Shown: positions 47,901 through 56,694, counted from the first letter of the stretch. The stretch is DNA of 64,000 nucleotides from Mucilaginibacter_A sp050954285 (GCA_050954285.1 JBPBPL010000017.1:84520-148519); one strand, 5' to 3'. The notes: generated from the sequence alone by a model not told the origin. Numbers and translations are program-made.

Positions 47901-48192
47901 CAATTTTAAACGTCACCCGGATGCCCATCCCGCCGCTGTTGGTGTTGGTGCTTTGCATATATTCCATGCCGGGCGTACCGTTTACCTGTTCTTCAATGGG
48001 GATGGCCACCGTTTGTTCAACCGTTTGAGCATCGGCACCAGTATAGGAACCGTTTACAGAAACGCTTGGCGGAGAAATATTCGGGTATTGATCTACCGCC
48101 AGATTTAAAAGGCAAATCGTACCGGCAATCATCAACACTAAAGAAATAACAATGGCGGAGATAGGCCGTTTAATAAAGGTGTTGGAAATCAT
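44932..48192 (-). CDS. RND (HAE1) efflux pump, second of a tandem pair
   Basis: A 1086-residue inner-membrane proton-driven exporter of the AcrB type with twelve membrane helices and two large periplasmic loops. The proton-relay pair D409/D410 (GIVVDDAIIVVE) and the Lys of helix 10 (LSAKNAILIVEFAK) are intact. The N-terminus FIKRPISAIVISLVLMIAGTICLLNLAVDQYPNISPP and TVEQTVAIPIEEQVNG are typical. Its ATG overlaps the stop of the preceding pump gene by four bases, so the two are translated together and may form a heterotrimer, as MdtB/MdtC do. Substrates unknown. Confidence 0.95.
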   Translation of the reverse strand: MISNTFIKRPISAIVISLVLMIAGTICLLNLAVDQYPNISPPSVSVNGSYTGADAQTVEQTVAIPIEEQVNGTPGMEYMQSTNTNSGGMGIRVTFKIGTNVQIAALNVQNRVGIASPLLPSVVSKIGLTVRASNPDQLMLIAIYSPKHTHNITFLDNYTSTFIQDAILRVPGVGDVSARTDNFSMRIWMNPDKMASYGLTPSDVSAALNAQNVYVAAGSVGAPPQYTSQSKEVGILVNGMLNKAADYEKIVVKTVPATGELVYLKDVARVELGKFTFSSNAFVDGNRASTIQVYQSPGSNALQTAENVYAALAKLKKTFPADVDYNVPFESVTIIKVSIQEVVGTLLKALGLVAIVVFLFLQNWRSTIIPILAIPVSILATFCFFIPLGFTINTLTMFGFVLAIGIVVDDAIIVVEAVQQYIDEEKMSAKEATYKAMKEISAPVIAIALILAAVFVPVGFIPGIVGRLYQQFAITIAISVIISAFTALSLTPALCTLLLRPTPPYTEKSNFIAKFFHGFNHFFENLTTRYTGTVDKSIKHSKLIVVILVCICAGTFLLFKTKPSGFVPSDDGGRLFVTYQLPEASATIQSVKVMAKLMKVVGSTPGILHYTAISGFNILNGGANSNNGSMFCMLTPWDERTTPTTKIEGLTKELKKRIAKAGIKNANVVVIQPPPIRGIGLAAGFSMQLEQGSSTDDIHTFEKVVKKFVAAAQKNPATSTAFSYFSAHTPSYDLTVDREKCEKLGVNITDVFSTMQSYMGSLFVNNFTLYNRTYHVVIQADTAYRALVSDINKYYVRNQAGQMLPLSTLISYKPIVAAPLITHFNIFRSAEVDGAIPPGYSSGQAIDGLKTLAETTLPRGYTYEFSGLSYEELKAGSTTIYIFLFSITFVFLFLAALYESWSVPFSVLLAVPISAFGAILALTIDPKLTNNVYAQIGLITLIGLSAKNAILIVEFAKIRVDRGEELIKSTLEAVKLRLRPIIMTSLAFILGVLPLALATGAGAESRNTIGFTVLGGMIASSTISIFIVPVLFVLFTRFSYGKKQLDWLIAHHDELMEKAKRVEEQNIDPELEYEIAQAKAEHEAEK

Positions 48193-51100
48193 GCCGGATT
48201 TGGATTATTCAGTTCACGGGATTTCTGGATCTCAAATTCTAATTCCGGATCGATATTTTGCTCTTCTACTTTTCGCTCTTTTTCCATCAATTCATCATGA
48301 TGGGCTTTCAAATAATCCAGTCTTTCTTTTCCGTAAGAAAACTTGGTGATTACTACATAAAGCACCGGCACTACAAAAATAGCAATGGTAGAAGCTGCCA
48401 GCATTCCGCCTAAAACAGTAAAACCAATGGTTCGGCGGGCAACTGCACCAGCACCGGTTGCCAAAACAAGCGGTAAAACACCCAGGATAAAAGCAAGGGA
48501 AGTCATGATGATTGGTCGCAAACGCAAGCTTACCGCATCTAAAGTTGATTGTAAAAGATCTTCTCCACGATCAACCCTGACTTTGGCAAACTCTACAATC
48601 AGGATTGCGTTTTTAGCGGCCAAACCGATCAACGTAATTAAACCAATTTGTGCGTACACGTTATTTGTTAAACTTGGCACCAGTATCAAGGCCAAAATCG
48701 CCCCAAAAGCACCGATAGGTACGGCAAGCAAAACAGATAATGGTACCGACCAGCTTTCGTACAGTGCAGCCAAGAACAAAAACACAAAGGTGATGGAGAA
48801 CATAAAAATATAAATGGTGGTAGAACCGGCTTTTACTTCTTCATAACTCAAACCAGAAAATTCATAAGTATAACCTTCGGGCAGGTTTTTTGCAGCCAGT
48901 TTTTGCAGCGCATTTAAAGCATCGGTACTGCTGTAGCCGGGCGCGGATGAGCCGTCGATTTCGGCAGTACGGAAAATATTGAAGTGAGAAATCAATGGTG
49001 CAGCTTCTGTAGGAGAATAACTAATAAGCGTTCCTAAAGGTACCATCGTGCCGGCCTGGTTGCGCACGTAGTATTTATCCATTGCTGAAATATTAGACCT
49101 AAAAGCAGTATCGGCCTGTACCACCACGTGGAAAGTACGGTTGTAAGTGGTAAAGTCGTTGATATACAAACTGCCCATAAAAGCTTGTATGGTGGTAAAC
49201 ACATCTGCAACGTTGACGCCTAGTTTTTCGCATTTCTGGCGATCAACCGTTAAATTGTAATTGGGCGTATGTGCCGTAAAAAAGGTAAATGATTTAGTGA
49301 TAGCGGGATTTTTATTTGCTTCGGCCACAAATTTGTTTACCACATTTTCAAATTTATGTATATCATCCGTGGTGCTGCGCTGCTCTATCTGCATACTAAA
49401 ACCAACGGTTGTACCTACACCCGGTAGGGGCGATGGCTGGATCACTTCAATATCCGCATTTTTAATGCCTGCATCAGAAATGCGTTTTTGCAAAACACTC
49501 ACAATTCCAGGTACTTGTTCCTCAGATTTGCTGCGTTGTTCCCAAGGTGCCAGCTGGCAGTAAATCGTACCATTGTTGGAGTTACTGGCATTGGTTACCA
49601 CGTTTAAACCAGATAACGCCGCATAATGAGCTACGCCAGGCGTAGAGCCAACAACTTTCATCACTCTGGACATCACATCAACAGATTGAGCCGTTGAGGA
49701 TGCTGGCGGCAATTGAAAAGTAACGTACAAATTGCCATCATCTTCTGAAGGAATAAAGCCTGAAGGTTTGCCCTGAAACATAAAGTAGGTACCCACGCAA
49801 AGGCATACCAACAAGATGAAAATGTACCTTGCTCCCTGAATGCTCTTTTTTACGCCGTTAGTATAACTGGCTGTTATCCGATCAAACCAGGCATTAAATT
49901 TATCGAAAAGTTTATTTAAGCCTTTTCTTTGTTTAGTTGGATCGGTTGGTTTAAGCAGTAAGGAACACAATGCCGGTGTTAAAGAAAGTGCGATAAAAGC
50001 CGAAATGATTACAGAAATGGCAATCGTGATAGCAAACTGTTGGTACAATCGACCTACAATTCCCGGAATAAAACCTACCGGAACAAACACCGCCGCCAGA
50101 ATTAAGGCAATGGCGATAACGGGCGCCGAAATATCTTTCATGGCTTGGTAGGTTGCTTCTTTTGGCGACATTTTATCATGGTCGATATAATGCTGCACGG
50201 CTTCTACCACAATAATGGCATCATCCACTACAATCCCAATTGCTAGCACAAAACCGAACATGGTTAAGGTATTGATGGTGAAGCCAAGCGGAATAAAAAA
50301 GCAGAAAGTACCAAATATCGATACTGGGATTGCCAGAACAGGGATCAGCGTAGAACGCCAGTTTTGCAGGAATAAAAACACCACCACAGCAACCAATCCT
50401 AATGTTTTTAACAAGGTCCAGACCACATCTTCCATCGAAACTTTTACCACCGTAACCGATTCAAAAGGAACACTATAGGCCACATCTGACGGGAAAGTTT
50501 GCTTCAATTTAGCCAAAGTAGTATAAATGCCTTTTGCCGTTTCCAACGCGTTGCTGCCTGGTGCCTGATAAATTTGCAAATACGATGCCCGTTTTCCATC
50601 CACAAAAGAATTACTGGAGAATGTGAATTTGCCCAATTCAACCCTGGCTATATCTTTCATGTAAACCAGCTCGCCAGTTGCCGGCACTGTTTTTACGATA
50701 ATGTTTTCAAATTCAGAAGGCTTACTTAAACGGCCATTTACCAATATACCTAATTCATACGTTTGCGTTGATGCCTGTGGAGGCACGCCTGCCGTACCTG
50801 CAGCAACTTGGACATTTTGTGCGTTAAGCGCTGCAATAACATCGGAAGGTGTTAAACTATAGGAAGCCATTTTATCCGGATTCATCCAGATCCGCATACT
50901 AAAATCATCTGTAAAGCGGTTGATGCTGCCTACACCCGGTACCCGCAACAAGGCATCCTGCACATAAATATTGGTGTAATTATCCAGAAAAGTAATGTTG
51001 TGCGTGCTTTTAGGTGCGTAAATCGCCACCATCATCAGCATACTTGGGTTTACGGCACGCACCGTTAAACCAAGCCGGCTTACTACAGTTGGTAGTAAAG

Positions 51101-51449
51101 GTGTAGCAATACTAACCCGATTTTGCACATCCAAAGCAGCCACATCAACATTGGTACCTATTTTAAAGGTAACATTCATGTTCATTAGCCCGTTATTGGT
51201 ACTGTTGCTTTGCATGTACTCCATGCCGGGCGTGCCGTTTACCTGTTCCTCAATTGGGGTGGCAACCGTTTGCTCTACCGTTTGTGCATCGGCACCGGTA
51301 AACTGTGCATTTACCTGCACAATTGGTGGTGTAATATCAGGATATTGGTCAATTGGCAAATTCAGTATGCTGATTGCACCCGTTAAAACCAGCACAATAG
51401 AGATTACAATGGCTGAAACCGGCCTTTTTATAAATGTATTGGCAATCAT
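48189..51449 (-). CDS. RND (HAE1) efflux pump, first of a tandem pair
   Basis: A 1086-residue AcrB-type exporter, exactly as long as its neighbour and very similar along its length, a clear gene duplication. D409/D410 (GIVVDDAIIVVEAVQHYI) and the helix-10 Lys (LAAKNAILIVEFAK) are present, so it is not a decayed partner. It works with the adaptor and TolC-like proteins encoded just upstream. The 178-base gap before it contains an inverted pair of motif A. Confidence 0.95.
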   Translation of the reverse strand: MIANTFIKRPVSAIVISIVLVLTGAISILNLPIDQYPDITPPIVQVNAQFTGADAQTVEQTVATPIEEQVNGTPGMEYMQSNSTNNGLMNMNVTFKIGTNVDVAALDVQNRVSIATPLLPTVVSRLGLTVRAVNPSMLMMVAIYAPKSTHNITFLDNYTNIYVQDALLRVPGVGSINRFTDDFSMRIWMNPDKMASYSLTPSDVIAALNAQNVQVAAGTAGVPPQASTQTYELGILVNGRLSKPSEFENIIVKTVPATGELVYMKDIARVELGKFTFSSNSFVDGKRASYLQIYQAPGSNALETAKGIYTTLAKLKQTFPSDVAYSVPFESVTVVKVSMEDVVWTLLKTLGLVAVVVFLFLQNWRSTLIPVLAIPVSIFGTFCFFIPLGFTINTLTMFGFVLAIGIVVDDAIIVVEAVQHYIDHDKMSPKEATYQAMKDISAPVIAIALILAAVFVPVGFIPGIVGRLYQQFAITIAISVIISAFIALSLTPALCSLLLKPTDPTKQRKGLNKLFDKFNAWFDRITASYTNGVKKSIQGARYIFILLVCLCVGTYFMFQGKPSGFIPSEDDGNLYVTFQLPPASSTAQSVDVMSRVMKVVGSTPGVAHYAALSGLNVVTNASNSNNGTIYCQLAPWEQRSKSEEQVPGIVSVLQKRISDAGIKNADIEVIQPSPLPGVGTTVGFSMQIEQRSTTDDIHKFENVVNKFVAEANKNPAITKSFTFFTAHTPNYNLTVDRQKCEKLGVNVADVFTTIQAFMGSLYINDFTTYNRTFHVVVQADTAFRSNISAMDKYYVRNQAGTMVPLGTLISYSPTEAAPLISHFNIFRTAEIDGSSAPGYSSTDALNALQKLAAKNLPEGYTYEFSGLSYEEVKAGSTTIYIFMFSITFVFLFLAALYESWSVPLSVLLAVPIGAFGAILALILVPSLTNNVYAQIGLITLIGLAAKNAILIVEFAKVRVDRGEDLLQSTLDAVSLRLRPIIMTSLAFILGVLPLVLATGAGAVARRTIGFTVLGGMLAASTIAIFVVPVLYVVITKFSYGKERLDYLKAHHDELMEKERKVEEQNIDPELEFEIQKSRELNNPNPA

Positions 51450-51517
51450 AAATTATTCATCACCTAAAAAATAACAAAATATTAAGGGTTTCTGAACCCA
51501 TATTTAATTTATTGTTG

Positions 51518-51608
51518 ATACTTCTTTTATCACCTAGAAATTAGTGCTTTTTTATTTTATCCGTAGTATTATTTCAACCAACAAAATTTATAGTGATAAA
51601 AGAAGCAT
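51518..51608. repeat. Inverted pair of motif A between adaptor and pump genes
   Basis: ATACTTCTTTTA (51518-51529, then TCACCTAGAAATTAGTG) faces TAAAAGAAGCAT (51597-51608, preceded by GTGA). Same size, about 91 bases, as the pair between susC and susD (5069-5159). Confidence 0.8.
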
Positions 51609-51627
51609 GACCAATTTCTCTGTAATT

Positions 51628-52827
51628 TTAAGCACCCTTGCTTTTTCCTTTACTTGCTGATGGCGGCATTTTATTAGCAGTGGTAATCGGCACGCCATCA
51701 TGCAGGGATTGTACACCATCAGTTACAATTTTATCACCCTGATTAAGTCCGCTTTTAATAATAATATTTGGGCCGATGGTTTGGCCAACTTGAACCTTTT
51801 TTTGGACTGCTAAAAGTTTTTTCTTTTTCTGAATGTTTTTACCAGGTTTGCCGTTTTCATCTTTTGCCGTATCATTCACCAAGCTATCTTTCGCGGTAAA
51901 AACAAAATATTCACCCATTTGCTCGGTAACCGCTTTATTTGGAATTACAATCTGCGGCCCGTTTTCCTGATTACGCACCCGGACAATACAACTCATCCCA
52001 GCAATTAAATAATTATTCGGATTATTAAAAACCAATCGGATCCGTACTGCACCAGTTTGTGGATCAACTGCGCGGTCTATCACCGAAATTTTTCCGATAT
52101 GCGGATAAAGGGCATTATTTGGCAGCAGAATCGTGAACAAAGAATCGTGTGAAATTTTACCGTTTTTAAGCTCATCAAAATGCGAAATCTGTTTTTCGTT
52201 GATCAGGAAATCCACTGCCATCGGGTTATCCGTAGAAATCGTGTTTAATAAGGTAGAACCAGCAGTAACCACGTTGCCTAATTTAACCTGACTAAAACCA
52301 ATTGTACCATCAAACGGAGCATAAATCACCGCATACCCCAAGTTGGTGCGTGCTGTTTTTGCAGCTTCTTCTGAAGATTTAACGGTGTTTGCTGCATTCT
52401 GATAAGCAATTACGGCATGGTCATATAACTGTTTGGCCACAGCGTTGTATTTGTTCAAATAGGCGTAACGGTCTTCATCTTGTTTAGCCTGTACCAAATT
52501 CCCCTGCTGCACTTTTGTGTTCGCAATAGCTGCTTCATAATTTTCTTGGTACAAGCGTTTATCAATCTCATAAAGTTTTTGTCCTTTTCTTACATGGCTT
52601 CCCTCTTTAAAAAATATTCCGGTAATCGCACCTGGTACCTGTGGCAATAAATTTACCTGACTTAAAGCAGCAGTAGTAGATGGATATTTATCATAATATA
52701 AAACTGGTTCACGCTTGGTAGTCAGCAAGTTAACTGGCACTGTAGGATCAACAGGCGGTTGCTTCTTTTTGCAAGATAAAAACGCCAAGCAAAGGGTAAA
52801 AATGATAAACGAGGTAGGCCTGTTCAT
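51628..52827 (-). CDS. Periplasmic adaptor (membrane fusion) lipoprotein of RND system
   Basis: A 399-residue MFP/HlyD-family lipoprotein (lipobox LAFLSC, C19). The lipoyl-like half motifs (VNLLPQVPGAITGIFFKEGSHVRKGQKLYEID; VIYAPFDGTIGFSQVKLGNVV), a helical hairpin between them and a beta-barrel domain are seen. There is a Lys-rich insertion (GKPGKNIQKKKKLLAVQKKV) in the membrane-proximal domain. It links the pumps to the TolC-like channel. It follows the TolC-like gene by 21 bases. Confidence 0.93.
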   Translation of the reverse strand: MNRPTSFIIFTLCLAFLSCKKKQPPVDPTVPVNLLTTKREPVLYYDKYPSTTAALSQVNLLPQVPGAITGIFFKEGSHVRKGQKLYEIDKRLYQENYEAAIANTKVQQGNLVQAKQDEDRYAYLNKYNAVAKQLYDHAVIAYQNAANTVKSSEEAAKTARTNLGYAVIYAPFDGTIGFSQVKLGNVVTAGSTLLNTISTDNPMAVDFLINEKQISHFDELKNGKISHDSLFTILLPNNALYPHIGKISVIDRAVDPQTGAVRIRLVFNNPNNYLIAGMSCIVRVRNQENGPQIVIPNKAVTEQMGEYFVFTAKDSLVNDTAKDENGKPGKNIQKKKKLLAVQKKVQVGQTIGPNIIIKSGLNQGDKIVTDGVQSLHDGVPITTANKMPPSASKGKSKGA

Positions 52828-52848
52828 AAAGGTCTGTTAATTTAGTTT

Positions 52849-54234
52849 TTAATAAGATATATTACCCATTGCTTTTTGCAGATCAATTTTGCTCGACAAT
52901 AGCTGGAACAAGGCATTAATATAACCTATTTCGGATGTTATTAAATTAGATTCGGCAGTAATTACATTTAAATAAGCTACTACGCCTTGTTTATATTGCA
53001 AATCAACTACAAAATAGACTCTTTTGGCCAAATTAACGTTTTTTTGCAGTTCGTGCAGGTTGTACAAATCGCTTTTGTAATTAGCCAGCGCAGTGGTATA
53101 TTCGGTATAAATCTGCGATTTTAAATTTACTTCAGTTAGATTGAGTTGCTGCTGTTGCAATTTTGCCCGGCGCACACTTTGCAATCTGGCAAAACCGGTA
53201 AAAATAGGTACGCTGATTGATAATCCGACACTGGAATTCGGATACGAAGTGCTAAAAAGGTTAGAAAAACTATTATTATAAAACGCCAAGTTATAATTGT
53301 AAAATGCAGATAAACTGGGCAAAAACGAAAAGCGATAGTAATTAATATTTTGATTCTGGATACTCCTCTCTGTATTTAAAACCTGATATTCAATGCGTTT
53401 TTCATATTGCAGCTGCTGTGTGGTATCCATGTTGATATTCTGAATCATTTTCAGCGTATCAAAATTCACATTAAACTGTTTTTCAGGCTGATAGCCCATT
53501 AATTGTTTCAAAGTAGCATATTGCGGAACTACGTTTTCTGTAGCCTGTTTTAATTGAACTTTTGAATTGCTGAGCGTAATTGTAGCCTGCTCGTAATCTG
53601 TTTCATCCACAATTCCGCCCACATATTGGTGGTAAGCATCCCGAACATTTTTGCCTAATCGAGCAGTATCTTCCTTCAAAACATTAATCTGCTCAAGCGT
53701 GAGTAGCAGATTATAAAAGGATTTGCTAACGGTAGCAACCACATTTATTTTGGTACTATCAGTTACTTGTTTGGCCTCTTTAATATATAAAGGCGCACTT
53801 CTGGCAATAAACAAAAGATTAGGGCTAAACAAAGCTTGCGATGCAGTTACTCCAGGCGCAAAGCTGTTGGATACGCCGCTTTGTTGCCTAACCGGTGCTC
53901 CGCCGGCTGCAGTAGTTACATAAGTTGTAGGTAATTCCAGATAATGGCTAAAACTACCCGCAGCACTAACCTGTGGTAGCCAGGCTGCCAGATTAATCGC
54001 ATTTGTGGCGCGTGCAATTGATACATTTACAATTGCTTGTTGTAAGCCAGGCTGATGCTGCAAAGCATAATCCACACACTGCTGCAACGTAAAATTTTGA
54101 GTAGTATCATTAGTACGCGTGTTTTGCGCACGAAGTGAAAGTGCTGTGGCAAAGTATATTAGGATAGCAAACGTGATTTTTTTTTCATCAAAATGATACA
54201 AAATAAGTTTGAATTGCCGGATTAAATCTCTCAT
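52849..54234 (-). CDS. TolC-family outer-membrane efflux channel
   Basis: A 461-residue outer-membrane factor, first gene of the efflux operon. A signal segment ends near LSLRAQNT. Two OEP repeats of long helices follow (LQQCVDYALQHQPGLQQAIVNVSIARA; TEVNLKSQIYTEYTTALANYKSDLYNLHELQKNV). The order TolC, adaptor, pump, pump is the usual Bacteroidota RND operon. No TetR- or MarR-type repressor lies next to it. Confidence 0.93.
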   Translation of the reverse strand: MRDLIRQFKLILYHFDEKKITFAILIYFATALSLRAQNTRTNDTTQNFTLQQCVDYALQHQPGLQQAIVNVSIARATNAINLAAWLPQVSAAGSFSHYLELPTTYVTTAAGGAPVRQQSGVSNSFAPGVTASQALFSPNLLFIARSAPLYIKEAKQVTDSTKINVVATVSKSFYNLLLTLEQINVLKEDTARLGKNVRDAYHQYVGGIVDETDYEQATITLSNSKVQLKQATENVVPQYATLKQLMGYQPEKQFNVNFDTLKMIQNINMDTTQQLQYEKRIEYQVLNTERSIQNQNINYYRFSFLPSLSAFYNYNLAFYNNSFSNLFSTSYPNSSVGLSISVPIFTGFARLQSVRRAKLQQQQLNLTEVNLKSQIYTEYTTALANYKSDLYNLHELQKNVNLAKRVYFVVDLQYKQGVVAYLNVITAESNLITSEIGYINALFQLLSSKIDLQKAMGNISY

Positions 54235-54384
54235 TTTTTCTTGTTCATTTTTGATCTGCTATGCGGTATTAACTCTTAATCATTTAGTATGTTACCATTT
54301 AACAAATTTGTTACGATAACGTTGTGAGCTATTTATTTTGGACTAAATTCCGATATTTTTTTACTTTCTCTTCACAACTTCTCA

Positions 54385-54415
54385 TTTGCAGCACTATTCA
54401 AAACTGCTATATTTG
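54385..54415 (+). promoter_or_regulatory. Bacteroidota-type promoter of the sulfur operon
   Basis: TTTG at 54385-54388, nineteen bases, then TATATTTG at 54408-54415: an exact -33/-7 pair (TTTG-N19-TAnnTTTG). Transcription would start near 54420, about 30 bases before the riboswitch. Confidence 0.8.
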
Positions 54416-54448
54416 CAGCATTCCGCACCTTAAAAAAGTTTGGTTTAT

Positions 54449-54540
54449 ACAGAAGAGGCGAGAGATCAGGCTCTGCAACCCTCTGGCAACCCGCAATATG
54501 TGAAGCAAGGTGCCAAATCCTGCTCCGCAAGGAGAACTAT
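54449..54540 (+). ncRNA. SAM riboswitch (S-box, SAM-I type)
   Basis: The RNA has the S-box core pieces in order: AGAAGAGGCGAGAGATC (P1/P2), CTCTGCAACCCTCTGGCAACC, then AAGGTGCCAAATCCTGC and GGAGAACTATAA. It lies between the promoter and cysH, so it should lower expression of sulfate assimilation when S-adenosylmethionine is plentiful. No clear intrinsic terminator follows, so control may be of translation or by another route. A 27-codon frame (54550-54633) begins just after it. Confidence 0.88.
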
Positions 54541-54549
54541 AAATTAAAT

Positions 54550-54633
54550 ATGAAAAATAATACTTTTACTTTTTATTGCACGGCTTTTATGCAAAGGCCA
54601 AAGATTAGTTTTTTTAACGGTATTTATTGCTGA
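54550..54633 (+). CDS. Possible 27-residue leader peptide after the riboswitch
   Basis: ATG at 54550 to TGA at 54631-54633 encodes MKNNTFTFYCTAFMQRPKIS and seven more residues. It is AT-rich, holds two Cys and two Met, and lies wholly in the leader between the S-box and cysH. It could be a chance frame; the case for it is its position immediately after the aptamer. No homologue recognised. Confidence 0.25.
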   Translation: MKNNTFTFYCTAFMQRPKISFFNGIYC

Positions 54634-54698
54634 AGAAAAACTAAAAGATGATTTTAAAATTGTTTAAAGACATAATTCTATAAAACCGATAGATTAAA

Positions 54699-55454
54699 AT
54701 GGAAGAAAGCCAACTCCAGCAGCTGGAACAGGAATTTGAAAAACTACCCCTAAAAGAAGCATTGCAGTTGATTGGAGTACGCTTTGCAGGGAAAGTTGCT
54801 TTTTCAACTTCCTTCGGGATGGAAGATCAGGTAATTTCGCATATTATCGGAAAAAATAAAATTCCGATGAAAGTTTTTACTTTGGATACCGGCCGCATGT
54901 TTAACGAAACTTACGAAGTTTGGCAATCCACAGCAAACATTTTTGATTTAGCGATTGATCCTTTTTATCCTGATGCGCAGGAAATCCAGCATTTTGTAAA
55001 CGAGCGCGGCATCAACAGTATGTATTTATCAGTAGAAAACCGCAAAGAATGCTGCCGTATCCGCAAAATTGAGCCGTTAAAAAGAGCATTGCAAGGCGTA
55101 GCCATTTGGGTTACCGGCGTTCGTGCGGCACAATCCGCAAATCGGCAGAACTTTAAAATGTTTGAGTGGGACGAAGCTTTTCAGCTCATCAAATTTAATC
55201 CGCTACTGCACTGGAGCGATCAGGACGTTGCCGATTTTATCCACCAAAATCATACACCTTACAACAAATTACACGATCAGGGCTTTTTAAGTATTGGCTG
55301 TGCGCCTTGCACGCGCGCTATTCAGTTTGGCGAAGATGCACGTGCCGGAAGATGGTGGTGGGAAGATTCTAAAAAAGAATGCGGACTGCACGAAACCAAA
55401 GTATTAGCCGATATTACCGATCCAGAATTAACACAAAACGATCTACATTCATGA
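54699..55454 (+). CDS. cysH: Adenylyl-/phosphoadenylyl-sulfate reductase
   Basis: A 251-residue thiol-dependent reductase making sulfite. Visible: PP-loop-like FSTSFGMEDQV (35-45), LDTGRMFNETYE, the Cys pair C118-C119 (RKECCRIRKIEPL), C201-x2-C204 (SIGCAPCTR) and the catalytic C228 in ECGLHE. The four additional cysteines would carry a [4Fe-4S] cluster, as in APS reductases of assimilatory type, so APS rather than PAPS is the likely substrate. It is the first enzyme gene after the riboswitch and overlaps cysD by four bases. Motif A occurs at 54751-54762. Confidence 0.95.
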   Translation: MEESQLQQLEQEFEKLPLKEALQLIGVRFAGKVAFSTSFGMEDQVISHIIGKNKIPMKVFTLDTGRMFNETYEVWQSTANIFDLAIDPFYPDAQEIQHFVNERGINSMYLSVENRKECCRIRKIEPLKRALQGVAIWVTGVRAAQSANRQNFKMFEWDEAFQLIKFNPLLHWSDQDVADFIHQNHTPYNKLHDQGFLSIGCAPCTRAIQFGEDARAGRWWWEDSKKECGLHETKVLADITDPELTQNDLHS

Positions 55455-56347
55455 GTAATTCCAATCATTTAAAAGAACTGGAAGAAGAATCCATTTATAT
55501 TATGCGCGAAGTGGCTGCGCAGTTTGAGCGGCCAGCTTTATTGTTTTCGGGCGGAAAAGACTCGATTACGCTGGTTCACCTGGCGCGTAAAGCTTTTTAT
55601 CCGGCCAAATTTCCGTTTCCGTTGGTGCATATTGATACCGGCCATAATTTCCCAGAAACGATCACTTTTCGTGATCAGCTAACAGAAAAAATCGGTGCGC
55701 AACTGATCGTTCGTTACGTTCAGGATAGCATCAACCAGAAAAAAGCAACCGAAGAAACCGGAAAATATGCCAGCAGAAACAGCCTGCAAACGGTAACGCT
55801 GTTGGATACGATTGAAGAATTTAAGTTTGATGCCTGCATTGGCGGTGCGCGGCGCGACGAAGAAAAAGCACGTGCCAAAGAACGTATTTTCTCGGTTCGT
55901 GATGAATTTGGTTCCTGGGAACCGAAACGCCAGCGCCCGGAATTGTGGGGACATTTAAACGGCATGATTAATTATGGCGAAAATGTGCGTTGTTTCCCGA
56001 TCAGTAACTGGACGGAACTGGATGTCTGGAATTACATTAAACAGGAAAAACTGGATCTGCCAAGTATTTATTTCACACACCAGCGCGAAGTTCTAATTCG
56101 TGATGGACAAATTTTTCCGTATTCGGAATTTTTGAATATGGACGGCGAGGAAATTACCACGCAGGATGTGCGTTTCCGCACCGTTGGCGATATGACTTGT
56201 ACCGCTGCTGTTTCTTCAACAGCCGGAACTTTGGATGATATTATTTCGGAAATTAAATCTTCCAGAATATCTGAGCGAGGAGCGAGGATGGATGATAAAC
56301 GTTCGGAAGCGGCAATGGAGAAACGCAAGTTGGCGGGGTATTTTTAA
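55451..56347 (+). CDS. cysD: Sulfate adenylyltransferase subunit 2
   Basis: A 298-residue ATP-sulfurylase catalytic subunit from the ATG at 55451, which overlaps the cysH stop (ATGA) and gives the normal N-terminus (MSNSNHLKELEEESIYIMRE). The PP-loop LFSGGKDSITLVHLA and the family blocks GGARRDEEKARAKERIFS and TVGDMTCTAAV are present. It works with CysN, from which it is separated by a small AT-rich ORF. Confidence 0.96.
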   Translation: MSNSNHLKELEEESIYIMREVAAQFERPALLFSGGKDSITLVHLARKAFYPAKFPFPLVHIDTGHNFPETITFRDQLTEKIGAQLIVRYVQDSINQKKATEETGKYASRNSLQTVTLLDTIEEFKFDACIGGARRDEEKARAKERIFSVRDEFGSWEPKRQRPELWGHLNGMINYGENVRCFPISNWTELDVWNYIKQEKLDLPSIYFTHQREVLIRDGQIFPYSEFLNMDGEEITTQDVRFRTVGDMTCTAAVSSTAGTLDDIISEIKSSRISERGARMDDKRSEAAMEKRKLAGYF

Positions 56348-56385
56348 GGAAAAACTAAAATTTGCTGTAAATAATTTTCATTAAG

Positions 56386-56610
56386 ATGAGTCAATCAAAA
56401 AACGATATATATAAAGAAATAGATGATTTAGCAAAAGAGATATTAGAAGGTATAGATCTTCCAAATATTGATTCAAGCTTTTATCTAAAGAAAAATGTAG
56501 AGTGTCGTGGACATGAATACGAAATAACGTTTTATAAGGTATCACGCAATAATGGAGAAAGTTATTTCTGGACTTATAATCCATTTAATGTTGTCTCTAT
56601 TAGAAACTGA
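56386..56610 (+). CDS. Small hypothetical protein inserted between cysD and cysN
   Basis: A 74-residue acidic frame starting MSQSKNDIYKEIDDLAKEIL. It is clearly richer in A/T and uses more ATA and AGA codons than its neighbours, which suggests later arrival. No family recognised. It is in the same direction inside the sulfur operon. Real expression would place it under the riboswitch. Confidence 0.5.
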   Translation: MSQSKNDIYKEIDDLAKEILEGIDLPNIDSSFYLKKNVECRGHEYEITFYKVSRNNGESYFWTYNPFNVVSIRN

Positions 56611-56666
56611 AATCAGTCCAATAGCTAATCTTTTTCGTTATAATAAGTGATCTGATGGCAAACTAG

Positions 56667-56678
56667 ATACTGTTTTTA
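56667..56678 (-). repeat. Motif B copy just before cysN
   Basis: Exact ATACTGTTTTTA with the flank CCCCGATAAAATT, ending 16 bases before the cysN start. Confidence 0.75.
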
Positions 56679-56694
56679 CCCCGATAAAATTAAC

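Noticed and set aside
46905..50165. TTGCTTCTTTTG-type words in both RND genes.
   Set aside because: One or more core mismatches and a shared coding context; not counted as motif A.
47427..50696. Motif-B-like words GTACTGTTTTTACC (47427) and CACTGTTTTTACG (near 50684) in the RND genes.
   Set aside because: Both encode the same conserved KTVPATGEL stretch in duplicated genes and miss the consensus; protein conservation explains them.
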